Made by a program: the position numbers and the translations under genes
Origin: an uncultured Eubacteriales bacterium
GTDB lineage: Bacteria; Bacillota; Clostridia; Oscillospirales; Oscillospiraceae
NCBI GenBank assembly: GCA_900316205.1
Contig: ONBX01000002.1
Coordinates: forward strand, 1 to 64,000
Direction of reading: 5' to 3'
Length of the DNA stretch: 64,000 nt
Shown here: in pieces, positions 26,001 through 33,606 of the stretch
Numbering within the stretch: the stretch's first letter is position 1
Layout of the letters: every line of letters starts with the position of its first letter
The notes under the pieces: model-generated
What the model was told of the DNA's origin: nothing
What the model saw: the letters and a program-made list of their open reading frames with translations, nothing else
Databases searched by the model: none

Positions 26001-26196
26001 AGGGGTTGAATTTCTGCAGCGTGGCGCAGAGGTCCTGCTTCAGCAGGATCTCTTTAAAGCTTGTCCGCCCCAGCGTGCCGTTTTCCCCCAGCACTTCCTT
26101 GTTGTAGGCAAAAACCACATCCCAGTCCAGCTCCTTGTGCAGCAGATTCCCCGCCGCCTCCTGGACAAGGATATTTTCGGAATAGTCGTAGCTCAT
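23059..26196 (-). CDS. hsdR: Type I restriction endonuclease subunit R
   Basis: A 1045-residue motor/nuclease subunit. Together with HsdM and HsdS it cleaves unmodified DNA after ATP-driven translocation. The PD-(D/E)xK nuclease is near the N-terminus: D150 in RRRTDIVGF and E164-x-K166 in FVELKS. The SF2 helicase follows, with Walker A TQGSGKS at 299-305, DEAH at 402-405 and FTGTPL as motif III region. The C-terminal part is helical and contacts the methylase. All key residues are present, so the subunit looks active. It is the last gene of a minus-strand operon, separated from hsdS by three unrelated genes. Confidence 0.97.
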   Translation of the reverse strand: MSYDYSENILVQEAAGNLLHKELDWDVVFAYNKEVLGENGTLGRTSFKEILLKQDLCATLQKFNPWITPAQISEAIGTLEQRLSTSSLMQINEEKYFLLRDGVPVTVRRPDGRTEQRRAMVIDFQNPKENHFLAVKEMKIHGNLYRRRTDIVGFVNGLPLLFVELKSTTVDVQNAYTDNYTDYLDTIPHLFTYNAFLILSNGVEAKVGTLGSKYEFFHEWKRLNEQEAGSVALETMLRGICKKETFLDLFENFILYDHSGGSTAKVLARNHQYLGVNEAVKAYAARKLRDGKLGVFWHTQGSGKSYSMLFLSQKIRRKFAGSPTIVILTDRDELNKQISDTFENCGLLGKGTKASQYIASSGADLEAKLRGNPSFIFTLIHKFNRPDAEPIYPDHDIILMSDEAHRTQNGIFAENMMHMLPTASRIGFTGTPLLSNDNITARTFGGYISIYDFKRAVDDGATVPLYYENRGEKILDLHNPEITDRILDAIEAADLDVDKQDKLEAEFAKEIHLLTAEPRLRSIARDFAGHYSDLWTSGKAMFVCLNKVTCVRMYNFVQQYWQAEIEALEIRQKHASQQEAQELERKIQWMKETEMAVVISQDQNEIQTFKKWGLDILPHRAKMEKRELDKEFKDRDNPLRVVFVCAMWLTGFDVKCLSCLYLDKPLKAHTLMQTIARANRVAEGKSNGLIIDYIGIVKALRKALADYTANTGGSSVDPTVDKEHLLERIRLVTEKARNFLEEQGFDLQTLIDATDFQKTALLLDACDAVCESIETKKTFTTMASELVRLYKYTDRDDLTGDEKKQFDAITAIYAMLQKKRKHVDTTDLMVEINGIINDYVQIEPAEQGVTPSRQFDISGIDFDLLRREFAKVKRKNLVIRDLDLVIQQRIAALLFNNPNRINYYEQYQKIIEAYNSEQDRATIEKTFAELMKLAQSMNQEQQRYVREGFSSDEELSLYDMLFRDDLSKADIKKIKEVAVSLLAKVKEKISQLDHWTDKQETKAVVDTLIRDTLWNELPECYDDLSISRYRQQIYEYVYTRYPDVA

Positions 26197-26240
26197 GGCA
26201 TCATACCTTTCATTCCTTGGTTAGCGAAAAGCTCAAAAAA

Positions 26241-26558
26241 CTACCGGTTGTTTCCCGTTATTTCCTCTATTGCCTTCTTAACCAATTCTTCCCCATACTT
26301 CTTTACACAATGTTCGAGCAAGCCCTGTTGATACTGGGTCAGTTTTCGGTACAAATCATGATCTGGGAAATCTGTCCAAAACATTGGATAGATATCACCC
26401 TGACTGTGCTCTACGGCAGTTATCTCTGTGGAAGCAACCTGCTGGGCATCCGACAGCGCTTTTATCATACCGTCCCGCGTGGGGGTTGCTTTCTGTTTTT
26501 CCAGCTGAAGGTATTTTTCAATAATGTCCTTCGCTTCTTTCAAATTCTGTTCATCCAT
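26241..26558 (-). CDS. Small helical protein, cargo gene in the R-M operon
   Basis: A 105-residue acidic, mostly helical protein that I do not recognise. It has no signal, membrane segment or cysteine. The middle reads GDIYPMFWTDFPDHDLYRKL and the end KKYGEELVKKAIEEITGNNR. The ATG at 26558 has an AGAGGAAC site. It lies 44 bases before hsdR and 56 bases after the protease gene, and is AT-rich like the other two cargo genes. It could be a regulator, adaptor or immunity-like partner of the protease, but this is only position-based inference. Confidence 0.65.
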   Translation of the reverse strand: MDEQNLKEAKDIIEKYLQLEKQKATPTRDGMIKALSDAQQVASTEITAVEHSQGDIYPMFWTDFPDHDLYRKLTQYQQGLLEHCVKKYGEELVKKAIEEITGNNR

Positions 26559-26614
26559 GTATGTTCCTCTGCTGTTAAAGTCTTTTCTGACGAATGAATC
26601 CTGTGTTCTCTTGG

Positions 26615-27295
26615 CTAAATCCAGTTTTCTGCAATTTGAACTGCATGTTTGATATCACTCACTACTATAATTCCTGTATTTTCTCGTATATAGAAATCTG
26701 TTCGTCGATCATTTTGGTCAAATAAGGGCTGCTTGTTAAACTGATAACTATTAACGACACCTAGGATTTTCATTGTTTTCTCGTTTGCTTCTATCTTCTT
26801 AAAGCATACTGGACTACCAGAGAAACCGGGATTATTGATTCCGTCAAGGAGAATTGTTCGCTCGTCATCCCGAAGAATTGCCGATACACATGCCTTTTTT
26901 ACAAAAGGAATAGGCGCATTGCCGCCGGGAAGCAATCCTAGAATGGTATCATATCCATAGGGGAATCCAACGAAATAGACATCCTGTCCGTATACTAACC
27001 CTTCTGCTGAATAACCGTTTTCGTAAACAGGAGTCAGACAACGCTTTATTTTCAACTTCATTACGGCAATATCCACTTTGGGATTCTCCGGGTAGCGAAT
27101 ATCAACATCATAAGACTGATACTCTGTCCCGATAATTAACCTGATGGTAGCAGATGAGGGGAAGCCAGCACTTTGAAAAATGTGCTTTGCTGTAACCAAA
27201 AACTGTTCACCATGGTTTTCCATCGTAAATGATGTGCCAGTACTATTCTTGAAAGAGATTTTTAATACTCGGCAGAAAATTTCAGCCTGCACCAA
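26615..27295 (-). CDS. Trypsin-like serine protease, cargo gene in the R-M operon
   Basis: A 226-residue protein with the chymotrypsin/trypsin-like catalytic triad in the right order and spacing: H38 in VTAKHIF, D75 in KVDIAVM and S159 in GFSGSPV. No signal peptide or PDZ domain is present, so it is probably cytoplasmic, unlike HtrA/DegP proteases. The start appears to be TTG at 27295 (or GTG at 27292), ten or more bases after an AAAGGAG site; the nearer ATG is out of frame. It lies between hsdS and hsdR. Stand-alone trypsin-like domains occur in several bacterial immune systems, so a role in defence or self-regulation is a reasonable but unproven inference. Confidence 0.85.
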   Translation of the reverse strand: MVQAEIFCRVLKISFKNSTGTSFTMENHGEQFLVTAKHIFQSAGFPSSATIRLIIGTEYQSYDVDIRYPENPKVDIAVMKLKIKRCLTPVYENGYSAEGLVYGQDVYFVGFPYGYDTILGLLPGGNAPIPFVKKACVSAILRDDERTILLDGINNPGFSGSPVCFKKIEANEKTMKILGVVNSYQFNKQPLFDQNDRRTDFYIRENTGIIVVSDIKHAVQIAENWI

Positions 27296-27339
27296 ATTGA
27301 ATCATCTCCTTTGTTTATATCTTTTTTTGTCATGATTGG

Positions 27340-27942
27340 TTACCGCCTCAGCAGAATCCAATCATGATCGGTCTTTTGGAGTCCCATTTTCCAGCCGTTC
27401 AAGTCGCTTTTTGCAATAAATCCTTTTTTGTTATCACGTTCGTCGTAGTACGTGATTTTCAATGTATCAAATTTGAGATTCTCAGCATCGATTTGATTGA
27501 TCGAATAGGTATACTCACATTTTTGCTTTTGAATACTCCTCGGGGGAAGGGCAAAAGAGTACGACCCTTTTTCTCCGCCATAAGTTTCGGTTGTTTTATC
27601 TACTACGACTTCACCCGTCCGTGTGGAATACTCTCCACGCTCAATCTGCTTCATTCGAAAAACTTGCTTTTCTCCTTGGAACGCCTCTATAGACAGGTCT
27701 CGGATTACCCGAGTGCTGTTTGATGTGTTTTGAAGCTCAAAAGAGACCGGGATCATTAACGTATACATTCCCCTATTGGTTCGCACTCCCCATGAAGCAT
27801 TATCAATCTTTACATGGATGAACTTATAGTAGAGTTTCAGCTTTCCAGCCCGATTAAGTATCCGCTCTAAAGCAAGAATTCCAGCACTGGAGACAAAGCC
27901 GATAGCACCACCAACAATTGCCATAACGACTTGTTCATTCAT
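27340..27942 (-). CDS. Membrane-anchored protein, cargo gene in the R-M operon
   Basis: A 200-residue protein with one N-terminal membrane helix (about 5-24, VVMAIVGGAIGFVSSAGILA) followed by a soluble beta-rich domain: FELQNTSNSTRVIRDLSIEA, then SYSFALPPRSIQKQ and a tryptophan-containing C-terminus. The domain has the feel of an immunoglobulin-like sandwich found in small sensor-type membrane proteins, but I cannot name the family. Its ATG lies three bases after the hsdS stop and its ribosome site (GAGGTG) is inside hsdS, so translation is linked to hsdS. Base composition is lower in GC than hsdR. Confidence 0.7.
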   Translation of the reverse strand: MNEQVVMAIVGGAIGFVSSAGILALERILNRAGKLKLYYKFIHVKIDNASWGVRTNRGMYTLMIPVSFELQNTSNSTRVIRDLSIEAFQGEKQVFRMKQIERGEYSTRTGEVVVDKTTETYGGEKGSYSFALPPRSIQKQKCEYTYSINQIDAENLKFDTLKITYYDERDNKKGFIAKSDLNGWKMGLQKTDHDWILLRR

Positions 27943-27945
27943 CGT

Positions 27946-29133
27946 TTACACCTCGATTTCTCCGCTCATGAGTTTGGGCAGCAGGCGGTCGCGGGCCTCG
28001 GTTAACTCGAGTATTTCTTCGTCCGATGCTTCGATCTTTTTATCAATTGCGCTTGCTATGTCATTGTACTGACGCGCAATGCTTGGAGCCGGGACGATGA
28101 ACGCCTGTCCTAACAATTCATCTTTTGAGATAGAAGCAAAAATCGAACCATTACCAACAAGATTGTCTTTGAAAAAACGCTCTTTCAGCATATAGAACAG
28201 CAAGCTTTGCATGCTTTCTTTGTGATTCATGGCTGCGATACCGCGGCCTATAACGATTTTGTTGCGCGTTATATTCAATCGACCGACAGGTGCGCGGACA
28301 CTAAATAGTATACTTCCTGCCGCTGCTATCCGCGTGAAGGAAGTTGAAAAAATATCATCAACAACAAATCGGTTTCCGTAGCTGCCGACCCCTTGATGGA
28401 AAGGTAATCCCGCTTTTTCAGAATTGTAATACTCTGACTTTGGGCTTTGCCCCATCACCACATCTGCTATTTGTCCGAGAGATTTTCTCTCCCACCCTTC
28501 GGGGATGCCGTTGTGGATGGGGGTGGATTCGTGGCCGGGGAAGCGGAGGTCGATGAACCATTCCTTATACAGCCGCTGCGCCGCATCCTCCAGCAGCTTG
28601 ATCTGTTTCTGGTTGTTTTCAATGAGGTCGTCATAAGCGGAAAGGACCCCGGCTATACGGTGTTGAGAATCAATGTCTGGGATAACAGCAGTATAGGAAG
28701 ACAATCTGCCTTGACTCAAATTCTGAATATTGGCACCCACTGCTGTACCGGCCATGGCTTGCCGAAAGGTCTTGTTTTTGAAGTGATATGTGAAATAAAC
28801 AGGATCGTACTTGTTTTGGTCGTGAAGCCTACATCTTATTACAAACCCAGAGTATGTGACCGTTTCTATCGCTTCCGCGATTAGCATACATCTGCCAACA
28901 AGCTCTTTGTTGCCGTTTGACCGAACGAAAACTATATCACCGTCTTGGAGAAGATCGGCTTCACGAACAACTTCGGCTGATACTTCGGATAATTCTGAAA
29001 AGTCAGGAGAGAAGCGGTTTCCAAAATTTGAGACACCAATAAGTTTTATTCCATTTGAATATGCGCTTTTGTCAAAGTTAAGCCCATTGCTAAACTCAGC
29101 AATATCGCCTAACCTAACCGTTTCCCACTTCAT
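27946..29133 (-). CDS. hsdS: Type I restriction-modification specificity subunit S
   Basis: A 395-residue specificity subunit that sets the recognition site of the HsdM/HsdR complex. It has two target recognition domains (about 1-155 and 205-355), each followed by a conserved helical spacer (LSAYDDLIENNQKQIKLLED and SAIDKKIEASDEEILELTEA). The first domain opens WETVRLGDIAEFSNG and the second ERKSLGQIADVVMGQSPKSE. Low GC in the recognition domains fits the exchange of specificity modules. It overlaps hsdM by four bases (ATGA at 29130-29133). The site it recognises cannot be predicted by eye. Confidence 0.95.
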   Translation of the reverse strand: MKWETVRLGDIAEFSNGLNFDKSAYSNGIKLIGVSNFGNRFSPDFSELSEVSAEVVREADLLQDGDIVFVRSNGNKELVGRCMLIAEAIETVTYSGFVIRCRLHDQNKYDPVYFTYHFKNKTFRQAMAGTAVGANIQNLSQGRLSSYTAVIPDIDSQHRIAGVLSAYDDLIENNQKQIKLLEDAAQRLYKEWFIDLRFPGHESTPIHNGIPEGWERKSLGQIADVVMGQSPKSEYYNSEKAGLPFHQGVGSYGNRFVVDDIFSTSFTRIAAAGSILFSVRAPVGRLNITRNKIVIGRGIAAMNHKESMQSLLFYMLKERFFKDNLVGNGSIFASISKDELLGQAFIVPAPSIARQYNDIASAIDKKIEASDEEILELTEARDRLLPKLMSGEIEV

Positions 29134-31244
29134 AACCCCAGCCCCTCCAAATTCCGCGAGATGGTCTCCATCAGCTCGTTGGACTGGGCCTGGAGGGACA
29201 GCAGCTCCGCGCGGATCTCCGCCATACGCTGTTTAAAGTCCACGCCGTCGTCCTCCACGGGAGCCACGCCCACATAGGCGCCGGGGGTCAGCGACCAGCC
29301 CTTTTCTTCAATGCTCACGCCGCTCTTGTCGTTGCCCTGCGCCTCCTTAGTGGTATAAGCAATCTTGCAAAGGCCGGGGATATCCCGGTACTCGCCGTTT
29401 ATGCCAAACTTTTCTGTAAGCCAGAAGTATTCTCTCTGTATGGCAATCAGAGAATCAATGACCTCAATAGCTCCCTGACACTTGTTTTTAATCACGATCG
29501 ACATGATCTTTCTTTTTGTGGCCTCGGAGGAATTCTCACGCAAGGCTGGGAGAAGTTCTTTATCTTTGTAGGAGTAAAACGAGAAGAAATGTCCTTTCTG
29601 GATGAACATTAGCGCGGAGGTTGCGGCTTTTTCCAGATTGCGGATACCGTGTTTCAAATCTTCAAGAGCGACTATTTGGCCACGGTCATTCACTCTGAAT
29701 TGTTCATGGATGTTCGTAAGGCTGAAATTGACAGAATGAAGTAATTGTAAAGTGGGTATTCTATCAATTTCTGTCATTTCGCTCCAGCAGACGCTTTCCT
29801 GAAGGGCGCGAATAACGGAGATCAGGTCTGATTCCTTGAGCTCCAACGTGGCGTTTTCCATATGATGCCGGTAATTATCTATCAACATCTCATAATGTAC
29901 ATGCTCTCCCCGGTAGAGCCAGACGATGGCGTTGAGGTTTTTGAGCTGCCAGTCCGTCCACTCGTTGAGGGTGCGGTCCACCACGGTATAGTAATTGCGG
30001 GCGTCGATGAACAGAACCTTGTCCAGCCGCTCCACGTCCTTTCCCTTGTCGAAGAACCACAGGGAGCAGGGCAGGGATTTGGTATAGAAGAAGTTGTTGC
30101 CCACGCTGACCATCACGTCCACATGGCCTGTCTCCACCAGCTTCTGCCGGATGTCCCTGTCCCGGCCCTGGCTGTCGGTGGCGGAGGAGGCCATGACAAA
30201 GCCCGCCCGGCCTGTCTCGTTCAGGTAGGCGTAGAAATAGGAGATCCAGAGATAGTTGGCGTTGCCGACCTCCTTGGATTTGTTCACCCCGGGCAGACCG
30301 AAGGGCAGCCGCCCCGCGCTCTCGCAGCTTTCAGACTTGACCTTGTCCACGTTGAAGGGCGGGTTTGCCATCACGTAGTCGCAGCAGCCCGCCAGGTTGT
30401 GGGCGTCGTGGTAGAAGGTGTTGGCCTCGTCGCCGGACTTGATGACGCCGGTGAGACCGTGAACCGCCATGTTCATCAGGCAAAGCTGGGCGTTATACTC
30501 CACCTTCTCCTGGCCGTAAAAGGTCATGGCGGTATTGGCGGACATGCCTGCGTTATTCACGAAGTCGCCGGTCTGGACAAACATACCGCCGCTGCCGCAG
30601 GCCGGGTCCAGCAGGACGCCGCTCTTCGGCTCCAGAATGTTCACGATCATCTTGACCAGGGATTTGGGCGTGAAGAACACGCCGTCGTCCGAGGCGATGT
30701 TTTTGGCAAACTTGTTGAGGAAGTATTCGTAGATGCGGCCGATCACGTCGCCGCCCACGTCGTCCATGGCGCTGTTGTTGAAGATGCGCAGCAGCTCTGA
30801 CAGCAGCTCATCCGAGAAGATGGTGTAGTCCTTGGGCAGCACGCCGGCGAGCTGTTCGCTCTGCTCCTCCACCAGCGCCATGGCGTTGTTGACCACCTCG
30901 CCCCGGCTGTTCATTGGCTGGCCGTCACGGCTCAAAAGCCCCGCCGCGGCGATATTCTCGGGAAGGTTCACGAGATAGTCGTATTGCGCCTCTTTGGGCA
31001 GAAACAGGGCGCTCTTGGCCGCGAAATCGCTGGACTCCACGGGCAGGACACGTCCGCCGCGGGAAGGACGGTTGCTCAGGATCTCAGCCTCCACCAATTT
31101 AAAGCGGCTGTAGGCATAGCGCAGGAAGATCAGCCCCAGAACGGGCATGCAGTATTGGTTGGAGGTCAGCTTCGACCCCGCCCGCAGCAGATCCGCCGAT
31201 TCCCACAGCTCACTTTCCAGTTTTCGGATGCTTCTGTTGTCCAT
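29130..31244 (-). CDS. hsdM: Type I restriction-modification methyltransferase subunit M with internal insertion
   Basis: A 704-residue N6-adenine methyltransferase. The N-terminal helical domain is followed by the catalytic core with the SAM site (LLDPACGSGGMF) and the NPPF motif in MANPPFNVDKV. The C-terminus (IPGLCKIAYTTKEA, then PGAYVGVAPVEDDGVDF) matches ordinary HsdM. Most HsdM proteins have about 500-550 residues; the extra length is a segment of about 160 residues (about 450-615) between LYRGEHVHYEML and the IPGLCK element. The corresponding DNA is visibly more AT-rich than the rest of the gene. The ATG at 31244 has a GGAGAAAAGG site. A strong promoter lies about 90 bases upstream. 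Confidence 0.95.
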   Translation of the reverse strand: MDNRSIRKLESELWESADLLRAGSKLTSNQYCMPVLGLIFLRYAYSRFKLVEAEILSNRPSRGGRVLPVESSDFAAKSALFLPKEAQYDYLVNLPENIAAAGLLSRDGQPMNSRGEVVNNAMALVEEQSEQLAGVLPKDYTIFSDELLSELLRIFNNSAMDDVGGDVIGRIYEYFLNKFAKNIASDDGVFFTPKSLVKMIVNILEPKSGVLLDPACGSGGMFVQTGDFVNNAGMSANTAMTFYGQEKVEYNAQLCLMNMAVHGLTGVIKSGDEANTFYHDAHNLAGCCDYVMANPPFNVDKVKSESCESAGRLPFGLPGVNKSKEVGNANYLWISYFYAYLNETGRAGFVMASSATDSQGRDRDIRQKLVETGHVDVMVSVGNNFFYTKSLPCSLWFFDKGKDVERLDKVLFIDARNYYTVVDRTLNEWTDWQLKNLNAIVWLYRGEHVHYEMLIDNYRHHMENATLELKESDLISVIRALQESVCWSEMTEIDRIPTLQLLHSVNFSLTNIHEQFRVNDRGQIVALEDLKHGIRNLEKAATSALMFIQKGHFFSFYSYKDKELLPALRENSSEATKRKIMSIVIKNKCQGAIEVIDSLIAIQREYFWLTEKFGINGEYRDIPGLCKIAYTTKEAQGNDKSGVSIEEKGWSLTPGAYVGVAPVEDDGVDFKQRMAEIRAELLSLQAQSNELMETISRNLEGLGL

Positions 31245-31332
31245 ATCCTTTTCTCCTGTCTGCTTCCAGCTTCTGTAGAAAGTATCTCTCATTTTCTTCG
31301 CAACCGGTGCATAATGTGTTATCTTTGATTCC

Positions 31333-31361
31333 ATTATACGCATTTTCTGCTCGCATTGCAA
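31333..31361 (-). promoter_or_regulatory. Promoter of the hsdM-hsdS-cargo-hsdR operon
   Basis: On the minus strand, TTGCAA (31356-31361), 17 bases and a perfect TATAAT (31333-31338). It leaves a leader of about 80 bases before hsdM. No other promoter is evident inside the six-gene run. Confidence 0.85.
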
Positions 31362-31404
31362 GGGAAGTAAACGGAGCCTCGCGTACTATTAGTTGCCCCC
31401 CAAC

Positions 31405-31438
31405 GCAAAAAGCAGAGGCTTTCGCCCCTGCTTTTTGC
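31405..31438 (-). terminator. Terminator after the M28 peptidase gene
   Basis: The stem GCAAAAAGCAG/CTGCTTTTTGC (31405-31415 with 31428-31438) carries A/T runs inside its arms and lies just beyond the stop of the peptidase gene at 31462. It separates that gene from the R-M operon. Confidence 0.75.
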
Positions 31439-31461
31439 ATATTATGTTCCCCACGTCCCGC

Positions 31462-32694
31462 TTACTGCTCCTTCCGCTTGCGGAAGAGGTATTCGTCCAG
31501 CTCTTTCTTCACCTTCTCGGGGATCTCCCGTTCTACCGGGCAGACCGCCGCCTGGCACATCCGCCGGGTGAACTCCGCGATAAAGGTGATGTCCTTCTGC
31601 AGCTGCTCCATGCTCAGCACGTCGGGCCGGTCGTAGCGACAGTGGATGGGCGCCACGTTGGTGCCGGCGATCCGGGCCAGGGACAGGGCGGGCACGCCCT
31701 TGTCGGCAAAGGGGGTGGAGTCGCTGGAATAGACGCCAACGCTGGCCGTCAGGGGGAAGCCCAGTTCCGCGCCCATGTAGCTCAGGTAGTGGGCCAGCTT
31801 TTCCTCGGCGGAGACCTTGGCGATGAATTTGCCCATGATGGTGCCGATCATGTCCAGGTTTATGTTCAATGCGACCTTTTCCAGCTCCTCCTCGTGGTCC
31901 TTCACATAGGCCTTGGAGCCCAGAAGGCCCCGCTCCTCGCTTCCGCAGAACACAAAGCGCAGGCCATAGCGGTGCTTCTTGTCCTTCATGGCCTCCAGCA
32001 CGCCAAGCAGCCCTACGCAGCCGGTCATGTTGTCATAGGACCCGTGGGAGAGGGCGGTGCTGTCGTAGTGGGCGGAGAGGACGATCCACTCCTCCGTCTC
32101 CCCGGGCAGCTCCGCGATCACGTTGTGGGAGGCGCCCTCGTATTCCTTCTGCCGGATCAGGATGCGGACCCGCTGCGCCTTGTTTTTCACCAGGTTCACC
32201 GCGCTCTCGCTGTGGATCATGGCGCAGAGGACCTTGCGCTCCTCGCCCACCACGTGGGCACGCAGGTCCCGCTCGTCGATGTCCCGGTTGGGGTAGTGGA
32301 GGTTGCCGTACTGAAAGAGGATGCCCCTGGCCCCGGCCTTCATCAGGTCCTGATAGGGGAAGTGGCCGATGCCCTGACTGTCCAGCAGCACGATCTTGTC
32401 CTTTGCCCCGGCAATGGAGACCTTGTCCAGCCCGGGCATGTAGTAGAGCTCGCCCTCCTCCTCGCCGCTGCCGCAGCAGAAGAAGCCCTTGCAGGGGACC
32501 TCCTTCCCGTCGGCAAAGACCCGGGCCTCCTCCATCTCCGCCATGGGCACGGGGAAGCTCTCAAGCCAGGCCCTGGCGCCCAGCTCCTCGCAGCGGGCCT
32601 TCAGATATTCCGCCACCTGCAGCTCCTGGGGCGTACCGCCGCGGTGGACAAAGTCGGTGTCCAGAAAGATCTTTTTCAAAGCGCGTTGATTCAT
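31462..32694 (-). CDS. M28-family zinc aminopeptidase
   Basis: A 410-residue cytoplasmic peptidase of the M28 clan, probably a di-zinc aminopeptidase. Candidate metal and catalytic residues appear in order: the His/Asp pair in LSAHYDST, Asp in SYDNMTGCVGLL, Glu-Glu in FCGSEERGLLGS, Asp in NINLDMIG, and a C-terminal His in APIHCRYDRPDV. Residues about 75-200 look like the PA-type insertion found in this family. No signal peptide was found. The start at 32694 has an AGGAAGGAG site; a longer reading upstream lacks one. It is convergent with nothing and divergent from the vWA gene. Confidence 0.85.
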   Translation of the reverse strand: MNQRALKKIFLDTDFVHRGGTPQELQVAEYLKARCEELGARAWLESFPVPMAEMEEARVFADGKEVPCKGFFCCGSGEEEGELYYMPGLDKVSIAGAKDKIVLLDSQGIGHFPYQDLMKAGARGILFQYGNLHYPNRDIDERDLRAHVVGEERKVLCAMIHSESAVNLVKNKAQRVRILIRQKEYEGASHNVIAELPGETEEWIVLSAHYDSTALSHGSYDNMTGCVGLLGVLEAMKDKKHRYGLRFVFCGSEERGLLGSKAYVKDHEEELEKVALNINLDMIGTIMGKFIAKVSAEEKLAHYLSYMGAELGFPLTASVGVYSSDSTPFADKGVPALSLARIAGTNVAPIHCRYDRPDVLSMEQLQKDITFIAEFTRRMCQAAVCPVEREIPEKVKKELDEYLFRKRKEQ

Positions 32695-32850
32695 GGTGCA
32701 TGCTCCTTCCTGTTTCTTTGCTCTCAATATAGCAGACGGCGCCCGGAAACGCAACAGGGCGGCCTCCGCATTTGTCGCCTGCCGTGCGACACCTGACGGT
32801 CAAATCCGCGCTATACTCAGGCTGCAATCAAGAAAAAGGAGGAACACAGC

Positions 32851-33540
32851 ATGATGTTCAACGAAAAAATCTACCGGCAGAACGAGGAGAAGAGAGAGGA
32901 CCTGACCGAGCTGGTCTTTATCCTGGACCGCAGCGGCTCCATGAGCGGCCTGGAGGAAGACACCATCGGCGGCTTCAATTCCGTCATCGAGAAGCAGAAG
33001 CGCCAGAGCGGCAAGTGCCTTGTCACCACCGTGCTCTTCGACAGCCGGGTCCAGACCCTGCACGACCGGGTGGAGCTGCAGGAGCTGCGCCCCATGACCC
33101 GGGAGGACTACTGCGTGGGCGGCTGCACCGCGCTGCTGGACGCCCTGGGCGGCACCATCCGCCACATCGCGAGCATCCACCGCTACGCCCGCCCCGAGGA
33201 CGTGCCTGCCCGCACCTCCTTCGTCATCATGACCGACGGCCTGGAGAACGCCAGCCGCGTCTTCGGCAGCGAGGAGGTCAAGCGCATGATCCGGCACGAG
33301 AAGGAGAAATACGGCTGGGAGTTCCTGTTCCTCGCGGCCAACATCGACGCGGTGGAGACCGCGGAGAGAATGGGCATCCAGCGGGACCGGGCGGTGAATT
33401 ACCACCCGGACGAGAAGGGCATCCGGATGGCCTACGACGCGGTGGACAAGGTCGTCAGCGCCCGCCGGGCCAGCGCCGCGCCCCTCTCCGCGGACTGGTG
33501 CGCGGATGTGGATATGGACTACCGGAACAGAAAGAACTGA
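32851..33540 (+). CDS. von Willebrand factor A domain protein
   Basis: A 229-residue protein that is essentially one vWA domain. The MIDAS metal site is visible as LDRSGSMSG (DxSxS), followed by the conserved threonine in VGGCTALLDA and aspartate in IMTDGLEN. It has no signal peptide or membrane helix, so it is probably cytoplasmic. TerY-like stand-alone vWA proteins have this architecture. GGAGG precedes the ATG at 32851; a second ATG follows directly. TATACT at about 32811 may be its -10 box. No partner ATPase (MoxR type) lies next to it, which is unusual for bacterial vWA proteins. Confidence 0.85.
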   Translation: MMFNEKIYRQNEEKREDLTELVFILDRSGSMSGLEEDTIGGFNSVIEKQKRQSGKCLVTTVLFDSRVQTLHDRVELQELRPMTREDYCVGGCTALLDALGGTIRHIASIHRYARPEDVPARTSFVIMTDGLENASRVFGSEEVKRMIRHEKEKYGWEFLFLAANIDAVETAERMGIQRDRAVNYHPDEKGIRMAYDAVDKVVSARRASAAPLSADWCADVDMDYRNRKN

Positions 33541-33545
33541 TGCTC

Positions 33546-33574
33546 TTGCATTCCGCCAGTATCCCCGGTATAAT
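33546..33574 (+). promoter_or_regulatory. Promoter of the secreted SPOR-like protein gene
   Basis: TTGCAT (33546-33551), 17 bases and a perfect TATAAT (33569-33574), starting just after the stop of the vWA gene. Confidence 0.82.
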
Positions 33575-33606
33575 GGAATAAACAGGAATTGAAGGAGGAC
33601 TGAGCC

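Noticed and set aside
26241..27942. PrrC-like anticodon nuclease cargo in the R-M operon
   Set aside because: None of the three proteins has the ATPase or nuclease motifs of PrrC or RloC; the recognised activity is a serine protease.
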